Program-made: the position numbers and the translations under genes | The notes under the pieces: generated by a model | The model's input: only the letters and a program-made list of their open reading frames with translations | Database searches by the model: none | Told to the model about the DNA's origin: nothing | Part shown: one piece after another, positions 14,788-19,004 of the stretch | Position numbering within the stretch: the stretch's first letter is position 1 | Layout: every line of letters begins with the position of its first letter | DNA from: an uncultured Lachnospiraceae bacterium | Lineage (GTDB): Bacteria > Bacillota > Clostridia > Lachnospirales > Lachnospiraceae | Reading direction: 5' to 3' | Assembly (NCBI GenBank): GCA_910579085.1 | Contig: CAJTRU010000009.1 | Coordinates: forward strand, 8,435 to 27,438 | DNA: 19,004 nucleotides

Positions 14788-14890
14788 AATCTGCACCAGT
14801 CCGCGGACAGAAACCTTTGTTACTGCCGGGCATAATATCCTTTCCATTTATTTTATACAGTATACCATATTTCTGGATTTAATCCTACTC

Positions 14891-16156
14891 TTAATAGCAG
14901 CTTTTTGCAGCAGAACTTCCAGCTATATAACCACTTGTCCATGCCCATTGCAGGTTGTAACCACCACATATGCCATCTATGTCCGCTATTTCACCTGCAA
15001 AATAAAGCCCGCCGCAAATCTTGGATTGCATTGTATTTCCATTAATTTCTGATACTGGTATGCCACCACATGTTACCTGTGCTTTGTCAAATCCTCCTGT
15101 TGCTTCTATATTTAAGTGCCATGCTTTCATTGTTTTTGCAATTTTATTTATCTCTTTATCTGTAATTTCTATTGCCACACGCTTTACAGATATTTGGCAT
15201 TTCTTTAGGATTGCCAGTGCAAGCCTGTTGTTTAATATGCCTTCCAGCATATCCCCTGCACTGTGGTTTACAGGGTCTTTCCTGCGCTTTTTTAATTCAC
15301 TGGCGATTTCTTCTGTGCTGTATAAAGGCATAATATCTATAATAAGATATGGTTTTCTTTTTTTATACAGTTCTGCTGATATGTATCTGCTAACCTGGAA
15401 TACAGGTATTCCTGATATTCCCTGTGCCACAAACTGTAGTTCCCCGCTGTCCTCATATAACAACTGCCCTGTACTGTTATATGCACTGACAGTCCCCTTT
15501 GTCCTTACACCTGCCCAGTCTTTCAGAAACTTTTCATCAAGTATACATGATGTAAGTGCTGGAAGCGGCTGGATTAATGAATGTCCAAGGCATTTTGCAA
15601 TTTTATACCCTGAACCATCAGAACCATGTACAAAACCAGCCTTGCCACCTGTTGCAATAACCAGTCTTTTTGTAAAATACTGTTTCTTATCTGTTTCAAC
15701 AATAAAACCATCTTGCATCCCGCTTTTTTTATTAATATGTATTTTAGCTTTAACCACTGTTTCATCTGTATTTATAACTGTATCTGTATTTTCAAGCTGT
15801 CTTTCCAGTATATCCCTTACACTTGAAGCCTGTCCTGGCAATGGATATACATATCCGTCTTTTTCATATGGCATTATTCCATATTTTTTAAACAATTTTA
15901 TTGTTTCCATATATCCAAATTTCTTTAATGCATCCAAGGCAAACAAACTTCCTGCCCCGCTGCTGCTCCTGTAACATTCCCCTGACTGGTAATAATTAGT
16001 ATAATTACATTTGCCATTGCCAGTCGCCAGTATTTTCTTGCCAAGAAGAGGCATTTTTTCAATAACAGTAACACCCTTGCCACTTCCAGAAGCAGCAAGG
16101 GCAGCCATTATACCTGCTGCCCCTCCTCCTGCAATTAATATATCTGTTTTATCCAT
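14891..16156 (-). CDS. HI0933/BaiN-family FAD-dependent oxidoreductase
   Basis: A 421-residue flavoprotein. The N-terminal FAD-binding Rossmann motif is ILIAGGGAAGIMAAL (6-20), followed by VIEKMPLLGKKILATGNGKC (31-50), a signature of the HI0933 family. A glycine-rich segment ATGGKAGFVHGSDGSGYK binds the cofactor mid-protein. The C-terminal LYFAGEIADIDGICGGYNLQ, then WAWTSGYIAG, closes the FAD site. Some relatives in gut Clostridia reduce bile acids (BaiN), but most members have unknown substrates and no bai genes are here. The ATG at 16156 is preferred over an upstream start at 16189 because a G-rich site (AGGGGGAA) precedes it and the family begins with this Rossmann strand. Confidence 0.9.
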   Translation of the reverse strand: MDKTDILIAGGGAAGIMAALAASGSGKGVTVIEKMPLLGKKILATGNGKCNYTNYYQSGECYRSSSGAGSLFALDALKKFGYMETIKLFKKYGIMPYEKDGYVYPLPGQASSVRDILERQLENTDTVINTDETVVKAKIHINKKSGMQDGFIVETDKKQYFTKRLVIATGGKAGFVHGSDGSGYKIAKCLGHSLIQPLPALTSCILDEKFLKDWAGVRTKGTVSAYNSTGQLLYEDSGELQFVAQGISGIPVFQVSRYISAELYKKRKPYLIIDIMPLYSTEEIASELKKRRKDPVNHSAGDMLEGILNNRLALAILKKCQISVKRVAIEITDKEINKIAKTMKAWHLNIEATGGFDKAQVTCGGIPVSEINGNTMQSKICGGLYFAGEIADIDGICGGYNLQWAWTSGYIAGSSAAKSCY

Positions 16157-16252
16157 TAAATTTCCCCCTGTAACATATACATAACACATAAAGCCTAGTA
16201 ATACAAACCAGACTGTACATGCCCACTTTGCATTTGTGGAAATAAATATAAT

Positions 16253-16942
16253 TTATGAAGAATAGTTCTCCAGAATACTATATAGTTCATCTTCATCCTG
16301 GACTTCTATGCCATTTTTAAGCGCACGCCTCTCTTTTGCATGGAGGTTTTCAGTTTCTATGCCTGTATATTCATATACATTCTTTTTATCACCATAGTAA
16401 ACAACTACTTCACCATCAACTGCAATAAGGTAATATTTAAACTTAACCTTTGAGCTGTTATATATTTTCCTTACAACAAGACGTTCATTTGAAAAACTTG
16501 TGACACCCATGCTTTGCAGTCCTTTTAAAAATTCTTCTGCTGGCACGTCTTTCATATAATCTTTACAGAAATTATCTGCATCTTCCCTTTTAAGCCCTAC
16601 AAGTTCTTCTGGAAGTGTTTCATACTCAACAGTAGTTGTATCCTTTACAGCATCATAATTTTCAATCTGGTAAATGGTCTGTACTGAAAGTGTGTCATAA
16701 TCACTTGTATCTGTCTGTACATTATCCTCTTCCATATGCTGCTGTCTTTCTGAAAGCTCTTCATACCTTGATTCCACTTTATCTGTAACAACTGCATCAA
16801 TTTCACTGTAAACCTTTTCTTCACTGCTTATTTGCATTTCTTTAAAGTGCTTCAGTGCTGATTTATAACAAATATAATTGCCAAGGGCAAATAATGCCAG
16901 CAATGCACATATAGCACAGGAATATTTAATTACATTTTTCAT
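16253..16942 (-). CDS. Single-pass membrane protein, possible BofC-like C-terminal domain
   Basis: A 229-residue protein with an N-terminal signal anchor at about residues 5-27, an acidic, possibly coiled linker (35-100) and an extracytoplasmic C-terminal domain. The tail alternates short strands and helices: LPEELVGLKREDADNFCKDY, then YYLIAVDGEVVVYYG, then GIEVQDEDELYSILENY. That pattern recalls the BofC C-terminal domain of spore-formers, which is involved in forespore signalling, but the match is from memory and weak. I do not recognise it more precisely. It lies between the MutS-like gene and the flavoprotein gene on the same strand, with about 60 and 96 bp of spacing. Upstream of the start are AAAGG and GGTGA sites. 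Confidence 0.62.
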   Translation of the reverse strand: MKNVIKYSCAICALLALFALGNYICYKSALKHFKEMQISSEEKVYSEIDAVVTDKVESRYEELSERQQHMEEDNVQTDTSDYDTLSVQTIYQIENYDAVKDTTTVEYETLPEELVGLKREDADNFCKDYMKDVPAEEFLKGLQSMGVTSFSNERLVVRKIYNSSKVKFKYYLIAVDGEVVVYYGDKKNVYEYTGIETENLHAKERRALKNGIEVQDEDELYSILENYSS

Positions 16943-17000
16943 AAAATCACCGGACCTTTCTCTACAGCCTTAATATTATTATCGCCCGGCAAAACCATAT

Positions 17001-18689
17001 TTATACAGTCCAGAAACCATTTTCAATAAAAAACTGTGCTGCCTTTTCTGCACCTTTTGTAATTTTCTGGTTATATCCAATCATCTCCAGCAGTTTTATT
17101 GCATTACGTGTTTTTGTAGTACCTTTCCTGAGTTTATAGTCAAAAACAACATTATTCTCTTCAACTTTTTCTTCAAAATGATAATTATCAAACCTTCCTG
17201 AAAGTATTTTGGCAAGTTCAAGGTCATGGGTTGCAGCAAAACACATAGCTTTTGCATCTGCTATGCATCCAAGTATCTGTGATGAGGATGCTATACGCTC
17301 AAGTGTATTAGTCCCTCTTAAGACTTCATCTATAAAGCACAATACTGGTGTGTCTGCCTCTGATGCCTTATCAATAATTCTCTTAAGTGATTTTATTTCT
17401 ACGATGTAGTAGCTTTCATTGCTAAAAATATCATCCCTTAATGCCATTGACGAATATATATGGAAAAAACATGAACTATAGCTGTCTGCAAGTACTGTAT
17501 GGATTGTCTGTGCAAATATTGCATTTAGTGCAACTGTTTTTATAAATACTGATTTGCCAGATGCATTAGAGCCTGTAATTAGTATACTTCTGTCCGCACT
17601 GGCTGAGTTTTTGACAGGCTCATCTAAAAGCGGATGGTATAATTCTGTAAATTCCATTTTTATATCCTTTTTTGAATACGCTTTATTAAGCACTGGCACA
17701 CACCATGAACCAGCACCTGCCCTGAATGATGCAATGGAAACCATGCTGTCTATATAACCTGTTGTATTATAAATTCCCATTAACTCTTTCTCATGTTTTT
17801 TAAGTTCCTCTGCCATATTGCATATTTTTATTAAATCTATATGGAAAAGAATTCTAATATAATCCATAAGTGAATCAAGCAAATCCCCGCTCATGTTTCC
17901 TCCCGCAACAATCCAGCTATTGCTGCTGAACTTTTTAAGGGCACGTGCACATGAAACAAGATGCTCTTTATATTGTCCAATTCCCTGTATATTTGCTTCT
18001 GCAACACTTTCTGACTGGCGGATAATCCTTGCTATAAATGTAAATACCTGTATATACTGGTCTGTTTCTGCCTTGCTTCTGTAATATGTTATTACATTGT
18101 GTATAATTATAATAGCTGTTATAAGTACCATTACAGCAGGTTTTACCATACACAGGCACAAAGAAACCATAAGTGCAAGACAAGAAAAGATATGGTATAG
18201 TTTATCTCCTGTGTCCATACTGCTGATAGTTTTAATATAACTGTATACTGAAACTTTATTTAACTTGCCCATCCCTGCAAGTGCCATTTGCAGTTTTATA
18301 CGCTCATTTTCATCTGCCTGGATACAATTAATTGTATTCTCCCTCTCCTCCAGCAAAGAAATATCTGTAACAGGCTTACGTATAAGGGTATACAGGTATT
18401 CCTCCCCTATAGAAGTCATAGTATGGTTTAAATCCATAAATACTGCATCAATATCAAGGTCATTGCATGTTATATCATCAACATCACAGCCAGACACATT
18501 TTGTCTGTAATAATATTTTATGCTCTCAAGAATATCATGGGAATATTCTTCCCTCGAAGGGCTGCCCCATGTATTTTTAAGACGCCAGAAAAGCCTCTGT
18601 TTGTACCTGCGCTCATCATAAATGCCTTTAATAATAAGAAGCAGTACCAGTATTACAGCAATAATTGCAATTTTATAAGTAGTATCCAT
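17001..18689 (-). CDS. Membrane-anchored MutS-like ATPase
   Basis: The C-terminal part is a MutS-type ABC ATPase: Walker A GSNASGKS (373-380), Q-loop region around 404-425, Walker B VLCFIDE (449-455) followed by RGTN (458-461), and the switch histidine in ATHDLELA (486-493). Before it lies a MutS core/lever-like helical region that includes EEYLYTLIRKPVTDISLLEE (97-116). The mismatch-recognition domain of MutS is absent. Instead there is an N-terminal membrane segment (about 6-22) and a hydrophobic hairpin (about 165-202), which implies membrane attachment. Its role is therefore probably not classical mismatch repair; similar proteins occur in Clostridia without a known function. GGAGG lies six bases before the start, and the promoter is at 18721-18748. 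Confidence 0.85.
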   Translation of the reverse strand: MDTTYKIAIIAVILVLLLIIKGIYDERRYKQRLFWRLKNTWGSPSREEYSHDILESIKYYYRQNVSGCDVDDITCNDLDIDAVFMDLNHTMTSIGEEYLYTLIRKPVTDISLLEERENTINCIQADENERIKLQMALAGMGKLNKVSVYSYIKTISSMDTGDKLYHIFSCLALMVSLCLCMVKPAVMVLITAIIIIHNVITYYRSKAETDQYIQVFTFIARIIRQSESVAEANIQGIGQYKEHLVSCARALKKFSSNSWIVAGGNMSGDLLDSLMDYIRILFHIDLIKICNMAEELKKHEKELMGIYNTTGYIDSMVSIASFRAGAGSWCVPVLNKAYSKKDIKMEFTELYHPLLDEPVKNSASADRSILITGSNASGKSVFIKTVALNAIFAQTIHTVLADSYSSCFFHIYSSMALRDDIFSNESYYIVEIKSLKRIIDKASEADTPVLCFIDEVLRGTNTLERIASSSQILGCIADAKAMCFAATHDLELAKILSGRFDNYHFEEKVEENNVVFDYKLRKGTTKTRNAIKLLEMIGYNQKITKGAEKAAQFFIENGFWTV

Positions 18690-18720
18690 AACAAGCCTCC
18701 ATTTTGCAATGTTTTAGCAT

Positions 18721-18748
18721 ATTATACCAGAAAATGCCAGAAATACAA
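18721..18748 (-). promoter_or_regulatory. Extended -10 promoter of the MutS-like gene
   Basis: On the minus strand, TTGTAT (18743-18748) and a perfect TATAAT (18721-18726) are 16 bases apart. A TG lies one base before the -10, giving an extended -10 element. It sits about 32 bp upstream of the start codon. Confidence 0.75.
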
Positions 18749-18798
18749 GGTGGATAATTTCCAGTTATCTTTTGTTATTGTAATATGGTGGACGGACG

Positions 18799-18996
18799 CA
18801 GGGTTTCTGTGTCCAGCTTAAACATATTCCATGACAGGGCACGCTCCCGCTACGTCAGCCCACGCAGCAGTGCATAGTATCCCTATGCCACAAAAAAAGT
18901 AACATTTTTTGTGGCATTGCGTACGGGATACAAACACTGGCGGTGCTGAAGTGTCCCTGTCATGGAATAATGTTTAGCTGGAACACTGGAAACCTG
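18799..18996. repeat. About 200-bp imperfect palindrome (MITE-like or structured RNA)
   Basis: The outer arms 18799-18842 and 18951-18996 are complementary over about 44 positions with a few one- or two-base indels; both contain ATTCCATGACAGGG read toward the left. Inside, TATCCC pairs with GGGATA and CAGCAGTG partly with CACTG...TGCTG. The tip is a perfect 13-bp stem, ATGCCACAAAAAA (18885-18897) with TTTTTTGTGGCAT (18905-18917). The left arm has an extra segment of about 22 bases (GCTCCCGCTACGTCAGCCCA) without a partner on the right. No ORF is present. It resembles a miniature inverted-repeat element or a long hairpin RNA, and the tip alone could terminate transcription in either direction. 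Confidence 0.7.
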
Positions 18997-19004
18997 CTGT
19001 ATAC

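Noticed and set aside
14788..14847. ATG at 14847 as the SDR start, on a nearly leaderless mRNA behind TATACT
   Set aside because: The extra 20 residues precede the canonical start of the Rossmann fold, have no ribosome binding site, and the TATACT lacks a credible -35 box. I left this as an alternative.
15021..15974. 317-codon open frame on the plus strand
   Set aside because: It lies wholly antisense to the flavoprotein gene, which has clear family motifs; no ribosome binding site and no recognisable protein features.
14891..16156. Specific call as bile-acid enzyme BaiN
   Set aside because: The family is broad and no other bile-acid genes are present; only the HI0933 family can be supported.
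18885..18917. Simple intrinsic terminator at the window's right end
   Set aside because: The 13-bp stem could terminate transcription, but it is only the tip of a 198-bp palindrome with paired outer arms, so a simple terminator does not explain the structure.

Overview
The window looks like a chromosomal segment of a low-GC, anaerobic Gram-positive bacterium of the Clostridia, most probably a Lachnospiraceae (Clostridium cluster XIVa) relative. The basis is the AT-rich composition, strong GGAGG ribosome binding sites and consensus sigma-A promoters, together with the character of the proteins: a long divergent PRPP synthetase, a four-helix membrane XRE regulator, a membrane-anchored MutS-like ATPase, an HI0933-type flavoprotein and an extended M29 aminopeptidase. 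The genus is an inference; no rRNA or tRNA is present to settle it.

Left part (1-5400): a PRPP synthetase gene (prs, +) with a clear promoter converges on an XRE-type membrane regulator (-). A 330-bp gap then leads to a membrane-anchored VanY-type D,D-carboxypeptidase (+), which converges on a CPA1-type cation/proton antiporter with two RCK_C-like regulatory modules (-). Upstream of the antiporter lies an orphan HicA-like small protein (-), separated from it by a strong hairpin.

Middle part (5400-10660): a transmembrane methyl-accepting chemotaxis protein (-) implies a motile or chemotactic host. Divergent from it is a tight two-gene operon (+): a CgeB/DUF3880-type glycosyltransferase, then a 693-residue protein whose C-terminal half carries the metal-ligand motifs of M29 aminopeptidases. 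The operon ends at a good bidirectional terminator shared with the convergent zinc-ribbon membrane protein.

Accessory insertion (about 11531-13451): an IS607-family element is inserted in a G-rich stretch just upstream of the zinc-ribbon gene. Its serine recombinase (TnpA) and its RNA-guided nuclease (TnpB) are one continuous 556-codon frame instead of two genes. The catalytic residues of both halves look intact. The tail downstream of the stop is where an omega-RNA would be made; its guide would read into the start of the zinc-ribbon gene. This is the most unusual item in the window.

Right part (13490-19004): all genes are on the minus strand. Transcription runs from a membrane-anchored MutS-like ATPase (extended -10 promoter), through a single-pass protein with a possible BofC-like tail, an HI0933-family flavoprotein and an SDR reductase, to rplS. 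rplS has its own promoter and a leader consistent with an L19 autoregulatory leader. Upstream of the MutS-like gene the window ends in a roughly 200-bp imperfect palindrome. One arm of it resembles bases 56-103 at the other end of the window, pointing to a dispersed intergenic repeat family.
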